A DNA stretch of 64,000 nt from Streptomyces melanogenes (GTDB lineage: Bacteria > Actinomycetota > Actinomycetes > Streptomycetales > Streptomycetaceae), in contig NZ_BMTS01000017.1 of NCBI RefSeq assembly GCF_014649795.1, positions 20,858 to 84,857 of the forward strand. The letters are read 5' to 3'. Below, piece by piece: positions 26,689-35,926 of this stretch. The translations under genes and the position numbers were made by a program. Under the pieces are notes generated by a model that was not told the origin of the DNA, did no database searches, and was given only the letters and a program-made list of their open reading frames with translations. Every line of letters begins with the position of its first letter. The stretch's first letter is position 1.

Positions 26689-26979
26689 GGTGGTCGGGTG
26701 CCTTCCAGTCCAGAGATCAACGGTTGGGCCGCTGACGGCCGACGTCGGTCTGGGCAAGAGTCACTCCGGGCCACGACTGTGACGGGCCACGCCGTGAACG
26801 GCGGGCAATCTCCTGATCAGGACACCGAGGTGGGCCAGGGCGGCGTCGGCTCCCACCACGTCGGACAAGTCCATTTGAGGGCACCTTCGCAGGGCCACCA
26901 TTGACATGAGTCACCACACGACGGGACGACCGACACCACCCTGGCAGCCGATCCCAGACCGGCCACCCCGAGTCTCACA

Positions 26980-26995
26980 GCCGTTGACACCCCCC
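26980..26995. repeat. Right copy of the inverted repeat (TTGACA promoter fragment)
   Basis: GCCGTTGACACCCCCC repeats the bxlE -35 region in reverse orientation and points into the 3' end of bxlR, where a promoter has no obvious purpose. Bases 26689-26979 otherwise show no gene. Confidence 0.5.
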
Positions 26996-27013
26996 CCGGA
27001 GTGGGATGTTCCG

Positions 27014-28078
27014 TTATGCGCGGCGCGGCGGTGCGGTACTCGCGCGGACCACCAGCTCGGTCGCCAGCTCCACCCGCGGCGCGGCCGGCTCGACGTCCCG
27101 CGCGAGGTCGAGCAGCATACGTGCCGCCAACTTCCCCATGTCGGACAAAGGCTGACGGACCGTCGTGAGCGGAGGCGAGGACCAGCGCACCTCCGGCAGG
27201 TCGTCGAAACCGACGACGCTCATGTCCTGGGGCACCCGCAACCCGCGCCGACGCAGCGCCTCGATCGCGCCGAGCGCCATCTGGTCGCTCGCGGCGAAGA
27301 TCGCGGTCGGCGGCTCGGGCAGGTCCAACAGGCGTCCCGCTCCGACGAATCCCGACTCGGGATAGAAGTCGCCGGGCACGACCAGGTCGCCGTCGGCCGC
27401 CACTCGGGCCGCGTCGAGCGCGGCCCGGTAACCGTCGAGGCGCGCCCGTGAGCACAACAGCCTGGGCGGCCCCTCGATGAACCCGATACGCCGGTGTCCG
27501 AGCTGGAGCAGATGCTCGGTCGCGGCCATCCCGCCCGCCCAGTTGGTGGCTCCCACCGTCGGCGCCTCGGCGACCGGGGACCGTCCGGCCGGGTCGATGA
27601 CCGCCAACGGCACGCCCAGGTGCCGCAGTTCGTCGTGGAGCCCGGGTTCGAGCGCCGACGTCACCAGGATCACCCCGTCGGAGGCGCGGGCCCGCAGATT
27701 GGTCATCCACTGCCGCGCGGCACCCGCCCGGTCGTGGATCGCGGAGACCACCGTGCCCACACCGGCCTCGTGCGCGACCTCCTCCACCCCCCGGATGATC
27801 TCGACGGCCCATGGGCTGTCCAGGTCGTTGAAGACCAGGTCGAGCAGGGCCGCCCTGGTGCCGGGCGCGGCCGGGCGGCGCCGGTAGCCGTGCCGGTGCA
27901 GCAGGTCCTCGACCCGGGCCCGGGTGGCCGGCGAGACGTCCGAGCGCCCGTTGACCACCCGTGAGACGGTCGGCACGGACACCCCCGCCTCCCGCGCGAT
28001 CTCGGTGATCGTCACCTTGACCGCGCCGTCCGGGCTCCGCGCCTCCGCCTTGCGCCGCGCCCCTTCCCCAGCCACCAT
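27014..28078 (-). CDS. bxlR: LacI-family repressor of xylobiose genes
   Basis: This protein has 354 residues. The LacI helix-turn-helix with hinge helix is at about 22-70 (VTITEIAREAGVSVPTVSRV). The effector domain is a periplasmic-binding-protein fold: LLDLVFNDLDSPWAVEIIRG, LGHRRIGFIEGPPRL, FAASDQMALGAIEALRRRGL and VPQDMSVVGFDDLP. It should bind the palindrome before bxlE and leave it when a xylo-oligosaccharide binds. The ATG at 28078 has GGAGGTGGGG directly upstream. The IS110 gene now separates it from bxlE. Confidence 0.88.
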   Translation of the reverse strand: MVAGEGARRKAEARSPDGAVKVTITEIAREAGVSVPTVSRVVNGRSDVSPATRARVEDLLHRHGYRRRPAAPGTRAALLDLVFNDLDSPWAVEIIRGVEEVAHEAGVGTVVSAIHDRAGAARQWMTNLRARASDGVILVTSALEPGLHDELRHLGVPLAVIDPAGRSPVAEAPTVGATNWAGGMAATEHLLQLGHRRIGFIEGPPRLLCSRARLDGYRAALDAARVAADGDLVVPGDFYPESGFVGAGRLLDLPEPPTAIFAASDQMALGAIEALRRRGLRVPQDMSVVGFDDLPEVRWSSPPLTTVRQPLSDMGKLAARMLLDLARDVEPAAPRVELATELVVRASTAPPRRA

Positions 28079-28190
28079 CCCCACCTCCGCAGCCGTGCAC
28101 CCCGAAAGCCTCCGGGCGTCTTCCGGAAACCGTAGGACATCCCGGCGCCCGCCCGCCGGTCGCCCGGTCTTTCCGTACGGCACGAGGCAG

Positions 28191-28223
28191 GCCGGAGGCA
28201 CCCCCGGCAGGGGTACCTCCGGC
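28191..28223 (-). terminator. GH48 terminator hairpin
   Basis: GCCGGAGG (28191-28198) and CCTCCGGC (28216-28223) pair, and inside them CCCC pairs with GGGG. It lies 35 bp after the stop of the GH48 gene. Confidence 0.6.
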
Positions 28224-28257
28224 CCGGTTACACGGGGCCCGCCACGGGGGCGGGGGG

Positions 28258-31197
28258 CTACTCCAGGAGCTCCGCGTACGAACCCATGGCGAGCGCGATG
28301 TCCGCCTGGGCCCAGAACCGGTGATAGGTGAAGACGGGCGCCGCGCCGCCCGCGAGATAGGCCTCGATCTTCGACCAGGCCGGGTCGTTCTTGTAGAAGG
28401 ACCGCAGGGAGGAGAAGGTCGATGCGGAGTCGATCTTCTCGCCGCCCGGCATGGTGCCGGTCCAGCCGCTGGGCACGTACACCGGGTCGGCGAACCGCTT
28501 GTAGTCGGTACGGGTCTCCGGCACGGCGATGCCGAGCGCGTCCTGGTCGTGGTCCCACATGCCGTCCAGGAGCGCCTTGGCCGTGCTCGCGGCCTTGGCG
28601 TCACCGGACTTGGCGGCGTAGTAGGTCAGCGTCTTGGCGTAGGCGGCGGCCACGCCGACGTCGTCGGTGTAGTCGGCGACGGTGACGTGCAAGCCCGCGT
28701 TCGCGCCGGGCGACGCCGGGTTCCAGGTGTCGGGCTTGCCCGACCACTGCAGGGTGGCAGGGATCCGGAAGGTTCCGTCGGGGTTGACGGTCGTCTTGGA
28801 CAGGGCCCAGCCGACCCACTTGTCCAGGACGGCCTTCGCCTTCGCGTCGCCCGTCTCCTTGTAGTACTCGGCGACGCGCTCCATCGACCACGCCTGGAAG
28901 CCGAACCACTGGTTGGACGGCGGGTCGTGGTAGACGGGGGCCTCGTCGTAGTACATGCCGTAGAAGGTGGGTGTACCGGCCGGCGCGGCCGCGTACCGGC
29001 CCTGCCAGCTGTTGGTCGCGCCGCCCGCGATGGCGCCATCGGCGGACTGCAGCCACTGGTAGAACTCCAGCTGACGTCCCAGGCTGGTGCTCCAATCGGC
29101 GGCGCCCGTCGCCGACTTGGGCTTGAGGTCGGCGTACGAGCTCAGCGCCCAGGCGGCGAGGGGGTTCTGGTATCCGCCGTGCACATGGCTCGATCCGATG
29201 CGCCAGGCCCAGCCCGCCGAGGTGTCGGTCGCGCCGCCCCAGGCGTAGTACCAGGACAGCAGGTAGCTCGAACTGTTCTTGCCGCTGCCGGCCGGGCAGA
29301 CGGTCGGCCCCACGCAGTCGCCGATTTTCTTGAAGTACTTGTCGTACATGGCGTAGCGCAGGTAGTCGCCCATCTTGGCGGCCTTGGACACGGTGCCCGA
29401 GACGGCGCCGCCGTTGCCCTGCTGCTTGGCCCACACATCGGCCCAGTAGGCGGCCTGCACGGCGCGGGCGTCGGCGTCGGGCGCGTCGGTGAACTTCCAC
29501 TGCTTCGCATAGGAGCTGTCACCGGTGAACAGGTCCAGGTACCCGTTCTTCCCACCGTACTTGAAGGTGTCGCAGGTGGGTTGCGGCACGGTCTCCCAGA
29601 CGGACTCCTGGGCGCCGCGCTGGAAGGTGTTGATGTAGGAGGGGCCGGTCGCGGCCGGACCCGCCTCGCACTTGCCGGGCTCGTTCCCGTACCCGTAGAC
29701 GTTGTCGACGTCCTGCAGCCAGTGCATGCCGTAGACGTCGTCCGTGCCGTACGCGCTCTTCAGCTCGGCCGCGATCGGGTCGGCCCCGACGGACACACCG
29801 GTGTCGAGCTTGGCCGGGTACTGGGAGGGCAGGTCCCACTCCGGCGCGTACGTGGCCGGTTTCGAGGCGTTGTAGAAGGAGTTGGTGGGCTGGTCCGCAT
29901 GGGTGGGGATCATGTACTTCTCCATGACGGCCCACGCCCCGTTGAACTTGGACCAGTCCCCGGTGACCTTCCCGTACATCGCCTGCAGCCAGATCAGATA
30001 GCTGTACGCCTCCGAGGTGCTCTCGTGACCCTGGTCGGGCGCCTCCACGATCAGCGTCTCGACCGAGTGGTAGGGAATGCCCTCGGGCGAGAAGTAGCCG
30101 TTGGCCGGGTCGGTGATCTTCCCGTAGAGGGCGAGGAAGCGTGCGTTGTACGTCGACGACGCGGCCAGTTCGGTGACGGTGGCCTCGGCCTTGGCGTGGC
30201 CGGGGGCGGTCGCGGCGAAGACGGCGGAGCCGGTGCCGGTGGCGTCGGCCGTGATGGTGGCGCGCTGGGCGGTGCTCCAGTTGGACGGGGTGAAGGTGAG
30301 ACTCGCCCCGTCCGTGACGGAGAGCCCGCTGTTGCCCGACGTACGAGCGACACCGACCGTCACATTGGCGCTCGGCTTCGTCGACAGCTTCACCTGCAGG
30401 GCGCCCGACTTTCCCTGCTGAAGGGCGAGTTGGGTGGGCGTGACGATGACGGCCGGACCGGCGGCGACGTGTATGCCGACCGGGGCCGACTCGGCGGACG
30501 CACCCAGGCTGTCGTAGGCCTTCGCGTAGAGCGAGTAGTCACCGGCCGCGAGTCCGGTGGCGCCGAAGGTGAAGGGCGCCGTGGTGTCGGAGCCGAGCAG
30601 AGTGGTGCCGCTGTAGAACTCGACCTTGCTCACGCTCGCCCCGTCGGCCGCCGCCGCGGTGGCCGCGAGCGGGACGGTGTCGCCGACCGAGTACGTGGCA
30701 CCCGCGGCGGGGCTGGTGAGCACGGCGACCGGCGGCTGGTGGGCCCCGGCGCAGGTCGTGCCGTTGACGGCGAAGGAGGTGGGTGCCGTGTTCGTACCGC
30801 TGTAGCTGAACTGGCCGCCGACGGAGACGGCGGCGCCCGCCGCGACGGTCTTGTTCCAGTCGGCGTTCTTGACGGTGACGGCGGCCCCGGACTGCGACCA
30901 ACTGCCGTTCCAGCCGTTGCCGAGCTTCTGGTTGCCGGCGTACGAGTAGGTCAGGGTCCAGCCGTCGAGCGGGGCAGAGCCCCGGTTGGTGAGAGTGAGG
31001 TCGGCCGTGAAGCCGGAGCCCCAGTCGTTGGTGTTCTTGTAGTCGACACTGCACTGGACCGCGGCCGCACTGGCCGACGGGGAGCCGACCGCGGCGAGAC
31101 CTAACGGCAGGGCGAACGCCGCGACCAACGAAGTCCACAGACGACGTCTGCGGCTGCGCCGCCCCGTGCCGGGGGGCGTTCTCTTTCCTGGTGGCAT
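28258..31197 (-). CDS. Secreted GH48 cellobiohydrolase with CBM2
   Basis: This 979-residue processive cellulase acts on crystalline cellulose. It has an Arg-rich signal peptide (1-45), CBM2 (about 46-150, NDWGSGFTADLTLTNRG), an Ig-like Big_3 domain (about 155-245, KVEFYSGTTLLGSDTTAPF), a second beta module (about 250-345) and a GH48 (alpha/alpha)6 barrel (about 348-979). GHESTSEAYSYLIWLQAMYG near residue 390 contains the conserved general-acid Glu (E396 of TSEA). The C-terminal half has WSMERVAEYYKETGD and PVYVPSGWTG. The ATG follows AAGGAGG. A perfect CebR box lies about 60 bp upstream. GH48 enzymes normally work together with GH9 enzymes, as found here. Confidence 0.96.
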   Translation of the reverse strand: MPPGKRTPPGTGRRSRRRRLWTSLVAAFALPLGLAAVGSPSASAAAVQCSVDYKNTNDWGSGFTADLTLTNRGSAPLDGWTLTYSYAGNQKLGNGWNGSWSQSGAAVTVKNADWNKTVAAGAAVSVGGQFSYSGTNTAPTSFAVNGTTCAGAHQPPVAVLTSPAAGATYSVGDTVPLAATAAAADGASVSKVEFYSGTTLLGSDTTAPFTFGATGLAAGDYSLYAKAYDSLGASAESAPVGIHVAAGPAVIVTPTQLALQQGKSGALQVKLSTKPSANVTVGVARTSGNSGLSVTDGASLTFTPSNWSTAQRATITADATGTGSAVFAATAPGHAKAEATVTELAASSTYNARFLALYGKITDPANGYFSPEGIPYHSVETLIVEAPDQGHESTSEAYSYLIWLQAMYGKVTGDWSKFNGAWAVMEKYMIPTHADQPTNSFYNASKPATYAPEWDLPSQYPAKLDTGVSVGADPIAAELKSAYGTDDVYGMHWLQDVDNVYGYGNEPGKCEAGPAATGPSYINTFQRGAQESVWETVPQPTCDTFKYGGKNGYLDLFTGDSSYAKQWKFTDAPDADARAVQAAYWADVWAKQQGNGGAVSGTVSKAAKMGDYLRYAMYDKYFKKIGDCVGPTVCPAGSGKNSSSYLLSWYYAWGGATDTSAGWAWRIGSSHVHGGYQNPLAAWALSSYADLKPKSATGAADWSTSLGRQLEFYQWLQSADGAIAGGATNSWQGRYAAAPAGTPTFYGMYYDEAPVYHDPPSNQWFGFQAWSMERVAEYYKETGDAKAKAVLDKWVGWALSKTTVNPDGTFRIPATLQWSGKPDTWNPASPGANAGLHVTVADYTDDVGVAAAYAKTLTYYAAKSGDAKAASTAKALLDGMWDHDQDALGIAVPETRTDYKRFADPVYVPSGWTGTMPGGEKIDSASTFSSLRSFYKNDPAWSKIEAYLAGGAAPVFTYHRFWAQADIALAMGSYAELLE

Positions 31198-31258
31198 GTG
31201 CGAGCCTCCTTGGCGGCTCGGAGGAAGGTGTGGGGGTTGTGCACAAGCCTTGAACCCG

Positions 31259-31272
31259 TGGGAGCGCTCCCA
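31259..31272. promoter_or_regulatory. CebR-type operator TGGGAGCGCTCCCA before GH48
   Basis: This is the same perfect 14-bp palindrome as at 13599-13612, 62 bp upstream of the GH48 start codon. It indicates control by the cellobiose-responsive repressor CebR. Confidence 0.87.
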
Positions 31273-31484
31273 GAATCGTGTTGAGGGGCCTTGGGGTCAA
31301 GGTGTTTGACAAGTCGAAGTAAGGCCGGGGACGCAGTGGGCGACAGGCTGGCTGTGCGTCGGCGGCCCGTGACTCCCTCGCTTCCTCTGGCGCCAATCCC
31401 GGACACGAACGAGACTGCCGATCTGTGAGGTCCGGTGACGGTCGGGCAGGCCGCGTTGTCAGTGGTGGGTGACATGCTGCGGCT

Positions 31485-31697
31485 ATGACTGAACCTGTGA
31501 AGGGCCCGGCCAGCTACTTTCCGTCGATCGAGAAGAAGTACGGCCGACCCATAGCCGAGTGGAAGAACCTCATCCGTACGTCCCCGCTGTCCAAGCACAT
31601 GGAGCTGGTCAGCTGGCTCAAAACCGAACACGGCCTGGGCCACGGCCACGCCAATGCTCTTGTCGCCCACACTCTGGCGGAGGCCGCCGGGAAGTAG
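31485..31697 (+). CDS. DUF4287-domain small protein
   Basis: This 70-residue protein matches the DUF4287 pattern: GPASYFPSIEKKYGRPIAEW, then a helix with HMELVSWLKTEHGLGHGHAN and ALVAHTL. The family is widespread in actinobacteria, and its function is not established. It is probably cytosolic and helical. No operon partner is evident. Confidence 0.85.
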   Translation: MTEPVKGPASYFPSIEKKYGRPIAEWKNLIRTSPLSKHMELVSWLKTEHGLGHGHANALVAHTLAEAAGK

Positions 31698-31898
31698 GCG
31701 GCTGCCGCGAAGTCAGCTGCTGATCCATTTCGATGTGTGCCACCCCGCCCGCCCCCGACAGGACGGCAGCGGACTTCGCCATCTCCGCCGAGCACGGACA
31801 ACCTGATACAGCCATCCTCCCAGTTGTGCATTGCCAGCGTCGGAGAGCGTGCGCGAGCCTGGACCGAACATCCACTGCGGCGATCTTTGGAGACAGCC

Positions 31899-32441
31899 AT
31901 GCTGAAATACGCCCGTGGTACGGCCAGATGGGCCGTCCTCGCCCTGGTGTCCCTGGCAGCCCTGACGGTGTCGCCGGCGGCACAGGCCGAGGAGAAGGTG
32001 ACCACCAACGGCTTCGAAGGCTACGACATCGACAAATGGGATCGCCTGGCGGGCGGTGACGGCATAGCCGCGTTCGAGACCAACCAAGGAACCGCCCGAT
32101 CCGGCCGGGTCAACGGCTGGCTGTCCACCACCCGGGGCTGGGCCCGCGAGGGCACCTGGGCCTATTTCGGCACGAACATCTGGCCCAGGACGGTGTGCAC
32201 CGCCGAGATCTACGTCAAGCCCGTCCAAGACCTCCAGTTCGAACTCAGAGTCTGGACCCCCCAGGGCACCAAGCTCGCCAGCAACGCGCCCTGGCTCGTG
32301 GCCAACGGCACGTACCAGACCGTCCAGGTCAGTTGGATCGCCGAGCAGCAGAACAACGCCTTCGTCGAGGCGATCCTCGGCTCCGACGGAACACCCAGGA
32401 CCGTACGCCTTGACGACCTCGTGGTCCGCTGCAACAGCTGA
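31899..32441 (+). CDS. Secreted protein, possible carbohydrate-binding fold
   Basis: This protein has 180 residues. The ATG at 31899 has TTTGGAGA upstream and begins a signal peptide ending AQA-E near residue 30. The mature part opens with TNGFEGYDIDKWDRLAGGDG and continues in strand-rich sequence (RSGRVNGWLSTTRGW, TVCTAEIYVKPVQDLQFELR, YQTVQVSWIAEQQNNAFVEA). This resembles a jelly-roll CBM pattern, although no family is certain. It follows the cellulase island but has no CebR or BxlR site in view. Confidence 0.75.
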   Translation: MLKYARGTARWAVLALVSLAALTVSPAAQAEEKVTTNGFEGYDIDKWDRLAGGDGIAAFETNQGTARSGRVNGWLSTTRGWAREGTWAYFGTNIWPRTVCTAEIYVKPVQDLQFELRVWTPQGTKLASNAPWLVANGTYQTVQVSWIAEQQNNAFVEAILGSDGTPRTVRLDDLVVRCNS

Positions 32442-32461
32442 CCTCGTTGGCGGCCACGACG

Positions 32462-32600
32462 CAACGCATTTGAGCGAGGTCCCCTGGCGGTACCGTCCGA
32501 CCCAAGTGGAAGACCTCCCGGGCCGCATAGCGCTTGTGACAGCGGACGATCTCGCGTCGGATCTTGCCCTCCTTGATGCGACGCGCGGGGCAGCTCTGGT
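32462..32600 (-). pseudogene. C-terminal fragment of an IS110-type transposase
   Basis: The minus strand reads RRIKEGKIRREIVRCHKRYA then AREVFHLGR. This parallels the last helix of IS110 transposases, including the intact copy at 25618 (RRRAEGRTNKEIRRSLKRYL). Only about 45 residues remain. It differs enough from the intact copy to represent another element. Confidence 0.55.
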
Positions 32601-32639
32601 GGGGCGGGTCAGGACGGACGGTTCGGTGCCGCGCGGTTG

Positions 32640-33626
32640 TTACGGTGCTTTCATGGCCTCGCAGTGCTTCTTGATGAGTTCGTAGGAGCGCACGCGGGCG
32701 TCGAGGTCGTAGACAGGTGTGGTCAGCATGAGTTCGTCGGCTCCGGTCTCGGCGGCCAGTTGCGCGAGCCGGCGTACGACGGCCTCGGGCGTCCCGCACG
32801 CCTGCTGTGCACGGAAGCCATCGAGCGCCTGTCGCTCCTCCGCCGTGAAGGGATGGGTGGCAGCATCCGCGGGCGTAGGAAAGGGAATCTCGCTCAGACC
32901 TTTGAGCAGCCCGGCCTTGACGACGTCCATGGGCCCGGCTCGCCACGCCGCTTCCTGCTCCGTTTCAGCGCATATCGCCTCCACGCACACCACAACACGG
33001 GGCTGCTCGCACCAGCGGGACGGAGTGAACGCCGCCCGGTAGCGCTCCAGCACCGCGAAGGTGCTGTCGGGCCGGATGTGGTGCGCGACGGCGATCGGCA
33101 GGCCGAGTCGCGCGGCGAGGGCGGCACCTGCTGTGCTCGAGCACAGCAGCCATGGCTCCGGCAGCGAGCCGAGCGCCACTTCGTCGACCAGAAAGGACAG
33201 GATCGCAGCGACGTCGTCGTGGTACTCCGCGTCCGTCGCCGGTCCAGCTCCGCGACGCAGTTCCCGCGCCGTGGCCTCGTCGAAGGTGCCGGGACCGCGG
33301 CCGATACCCAGGTCGATGCGATCCGGGTGCAACGCGGCCAGCGTTCCGAACTGCTCCGCCAGCATGATGGGCGCGTGGTTGGGCGCCAGCACTCCGCCCG
33401 ACCCGAGCCGGATGACTGAGGTCGAGGCCGCCGCATGAGCGATCAGCACCACGGGCGGGAACGCGCCGATCGCAGGCGAATGGTGGTGCTCGGCGTACCA
33501 GATCCGGTGATACCCCAGTAGTTCGAGCCTGCGAGCGAAGCTGGCGGTGTCCCTCAGGGTCTCCACGCCACGGGTCCCTGCTTCGACCACTGCGACTTCC
33601 AGCGCTGAAATCGGCACATCGATCAT
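32640..33626 (-). CDS. Luciferase-like (LLM) flavin-dependent oxidoreductase
   Basis: This 328-residue TIM-barrel protein belongs to the bacterial luciferase-like monooxygenases. Typical blocks are YHRIWYAEHHHSPAIGAFPP, RLGSGGVLAPNHAPIMLAEQ, FGTLAALHPDRIDLGIGRGPG and the C-terminal GADELMLTTPVYDLDARVRS. It would use FMNH2 or F420. The substrate cannot be told. It is a single gene with normal length. Confidence 0.92.
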   Translation of the reverse strand: MIDVPISALEVAVVEAGTRGVETLRDTASFARRLELLGYHRIWYAEHHHSPAIGAFPPVVLIAHAAASTSVIRLGSGGVLAPNHAPIMLAEQFGTLAALHPDRIDLGIGRGPGTFDEATARELRRGAGPATDAEYHDDVAAILSFLVDEVALGSLPEPWLLCSSTAGAALAARLGLPIAVAHHIRPDSTFAVLERYRAAFTPSRWCEQPRVVVCVEAICAETEQEAAWRAGPMDVVKAGLLKGLSEIPFPTPADAATHPFTAEERQALDGFRAQQACGTPEAVVRRLAQLAAETGADELMLTTPVYDLDARVRSYELIKKHCEAMKAP

Positions 33627-33683
33627 GCCGTCAGCATAGTGAAGGGATCAGTGCTCTCACGGCCCCCGGCCGGAGTTGGTTGA

Positions 33684-34340
33684 TCAAGGGCTGCATGCCG
33701 AGGGCCAGGGGCTGGCCCAGACATGATGGAGGTGAGCGTAGTCGGCGCCGACCGCGCTTGAGAGCGGCTGACGGATCACTGCCCGGCCCTCACCAAGGAC
33801 CTCGTCGGCCGATGCGAAGCGGTGCTCCGTCGGCTTCAGCACTTCGTAGAGGTAGCCGAAGTACTCCGTTTCCGCCGTTCCGGTGAGCACCGCCAGCAGG
33901 AAGGCCAGGCATCCCACGTCGTGGTGCTCCCACAGGGGGCCGCGCCCTTCGTTGTAGAGCACGGTCCAGTCGTCGGGGTGCTGACCGGGCCGCACCAGCC
34001 AGTACAGGAACGCTCCCGTGCCCTCTTCGAACGCCCACGGCAGGACTTTCGCCCCTGCCTCCTTCAGGCTGGCGGGCTTCTCCTCGAACTCCCACAGGTC
34101 GGCCAGGATCTCGTCCCGTTCGGCGGTCTGCGCGTGCAGGTCGCAGTCGTCGTAGGCGGAGTCGGGGACGAGCAGCCAGATCGTCTCGTCGAAGATGCCG
34201 TCGCCGTACGTCTCGACGAGCTGCTTGTAGTCGGCGGGCAGAGTCACCCCGAGGGCACGCTCGGCTTGCGCCCAGTCGACCGGGGGTGGCGGACTGGCGG
34301 GTGGCGGGCAGAGGCGGACTAGCGCATCGAGGACGATCAT
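33684..34340 (-). CDS. SMI1/KNR4 (SUKH)-like protein
   Basis: This protein has about 218 residues. It opens with a SUKH-type pattern: VDWAQAERALGVTLPADYKQ, LVETYGDGIFDETIWLLVP. It continues with WAFEEGTGAFLYWLVRPGQH and DDWTVLYNEGRGPLWEHHD. SUKH proteins are often immunity proteins against nuclease toxins. No toxin gene is adjacent, so this may be an orphan immunity or housekeeping member. The ATG at 34340 (MIVLDALVRL) is preferred to 34349, but neither has a strong ribosome site. Confidence 0.75.
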   Translation of the reverse strand: MIVLDALVRLCPPPASPPPPVDWAQAERALGVTLPADYKQLVETYGDGIFDETIWLLVPDSAYDDCDLHAQTAERDEILADLWEFEEKPASLKEAGAKVLPWAFEEGTGAFLYWLVRPGQHPDDWTVLYNEGRGPLWEHHDVGCLAFLLAVLTGTAETEYFGYLYEVLKPTEHRFASADEVLGEGRAVIRQPLSSAVGADYAHLHHVWASPWPSACSP

Positions 34341-34554
34341 GGAACGCACGCTATAGGGACGCCAGTCGGCTCCTCTGGGCCGGTAAGCAGGTCAAGCGGT
34401 GTTCCCCTGCCCGCCGTTGTCGACGTACTCGTCGAGGTGCCCAACCAAGTATGGAGGAAAGTGCTCAGCTGGCCGGGCCAAGCCGTGGGCGGCTTTCTGC
34501 GCGGGGACCCCGGAAGGGTTCGCGGTGCGATTCGGAGACAGGGATGATCACCTC

Positions 34555-35046
34555 ATGATGCGAGGCGCCTTCAGCAATGTCCCCTTGACCGCGCTCTTCC
34601 CTCTCCTGTCGCCTGCGGATGCGGATGCGGATTCCTTGAATCTGGCGGCCGGCACCGTCGACGCGGCTCGTGTAGACACGGCGGATTGGGAGTGGATCCT
34701 CGAGCATGCCGCCTTCCCGGGCACGCAGTTGGGGACGCCGATCATCCTTGGACTGTATGTCATCGAGCGCGCCCAGGAGGGCGACCAGTTGGAGTTCCTG
34801 CTTCAGGTGGTGTGGACCGACCTGGGCCGCCTCGCGGTTGACGCGGCGGTGAACGTGGCCTGCTGGTGCGACACCGATCACGCTACCCATGACGTCGACG
34901 CCCTCAGACTCGTGGTCGGCGAGCAGACCTCGTTGCCCGAGGCCTTCCATGCCGGCGCTGAACGTCTGACCGCCTGGCTAGCCGATCCTCACGACGCGGA
35001 CTACTGGCGTGCCGAAGCGGGACTGCCTCCCCGGTGGACCCGCTGA
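34555..35046 (+). CDS. Hypothetical protein
   Basis: This protein has 163 residues, acidic, without a signal peptide or membrane helix. It contains WEWILEHAAFPGTQLGTPII, QLEFLLQVVWTDLGRLAVDA and CWCDTDHATHDVDAL. The pairing of Cys, Asp and His residues in CWCDTDH could bind metal. The start is uncertain between ATG 34555 and 34558. I do not recognise the family. Confidence 0.6.
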   Translation: MMRGAFSNVPLTALFPLLSPADADADSLNLAAGTVDAARVDTADWEWILEHAAFPGTQLGTPIILGLYVIERAQEGDQLEFLLQVVWTDLGRLAVDAAVNVACWCDTDHATHDVDALRLVVGEQTSLPEAFHAGAERLTAWLADPHDADYWRAEAGLPPRWTR

Positions 35047-35152
35047 AAGCCCGGCGCCGGGCACGTTCACCGGGTCTGCCGCAATCCGTGTGATCGGGCG
35101 GTGCCGCAGGGCTTCGCGAACCTGGGGGTCAGCGATGACCGCCCGGGGCACC

Positions 35153-35491
35153 TCAGTCCCCGATGAACCACAAGTAGCTCCCTGGCGTCCTCGCACAGGA
35201 CTTCAGCAGCACCGCGAGGTCGGTCACGGCAGCCATCTGCGCCGCGTCGGCACACCGTTCCAGCAGGTCGGCGATCTCGCCGAGCGCGGCTTGCGCCTCC
35301 TGCTCGTTGAACTGTGTGTTGCCGTAAGGATCCACCCACGAGAGCTTGCCAGGGCCGTCCGCCTTGAGTGTGGCCAACACCCCGGCCAACGCTTCACCAT
35401 GCTCGTACGAACCCTGCAGAAACGAGCCCCTGGACATGTCCCAGTTGCTTCGCGCCGGCCGAGTGGAATGGAGTTCGAGCTCAATCCCCAT
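35153..35491 (-). CDS. Hypothetical protein
   Basis: This 112-residue protein has MGIELELHSTRPARSNWDMS at the start and a central helix EQEAQAALGEIADLLERCAD. It has no signal peptide. The start ATG has GGAGG six bases upstream, which supports real translation. Small proteins of this size often accompany SUKH-type immunity genes, but that link is a guess. Confidence 0.6.
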   Translation of the reverse strand: MGIELELHSTRPARSNWDMSRGSFLQGSYEHGEALAGVLATLKADGPGKLSWVDPYGNTQFNEQEAQAALGEIADLLERCADAAQMAAVTDLAVLLKSCARTPGSYLWFIGD

Positions 35492-35761
35492 GATCGCCTC
35501 CTCTGCAGAAGCCTAGCCAGTACCGAAGAGCCGCCTTGACACGAGGTGGGCGCCTGACCTGGGACACTGCCGCACGCACGACCACACGGATTGCCACAGG
35601 CGCCGTTGGTCCGCACCCGACCGCGTACGTTTATGTGTACGCCGACACTTTCGAGAAGCCTCGGCCGATCGGCTGGCCCGATCGGCCGACCGGGCGCTCG
35701 TGGCGGCGGTTCGGAGCGTGGTGCCCCGCCGGTGTCCGGCATGTGGGAGACGGTGGGCTCC

Positions 35762-35926
35762 ATGCCAGAAGTCTTCGACGGGTCAGGGTCGCGCCGTCGC
35801 GACTTCCTGACGACTGTCGCCTTCACCTCGCTCGCGATGGCCGGCTGCACCCTGGAAGGTCCGAGCCGACCGCCGCCTTTGCCGATGGCCGGGAACCCGG
35901 GCCGAAGGAGGCCCTGGTCATGGTGA
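35762..35926 (+). pseudogene. Truncated Tat-lipoprotein start
   Basis: From the ATG at 35762 the frame gives a twin-arginine/lipoprotein leader (SRRRDFLTTVAFTSLAMAGC) and then ends after 54 residues in an unlikely Pro/Arg-rich tail. It looks like the first part of a larger exported protein cut short. The rest of 35492-36203 shows no other gene. Confidence 0.35.

Noticed and set aside
25598..26979. Flanking inverted repeats as true IS ends
   Set aside because: IS110-family elements usually lack terminal inverted repeats, and the left copy is part of a well-formed bxlE promoter.
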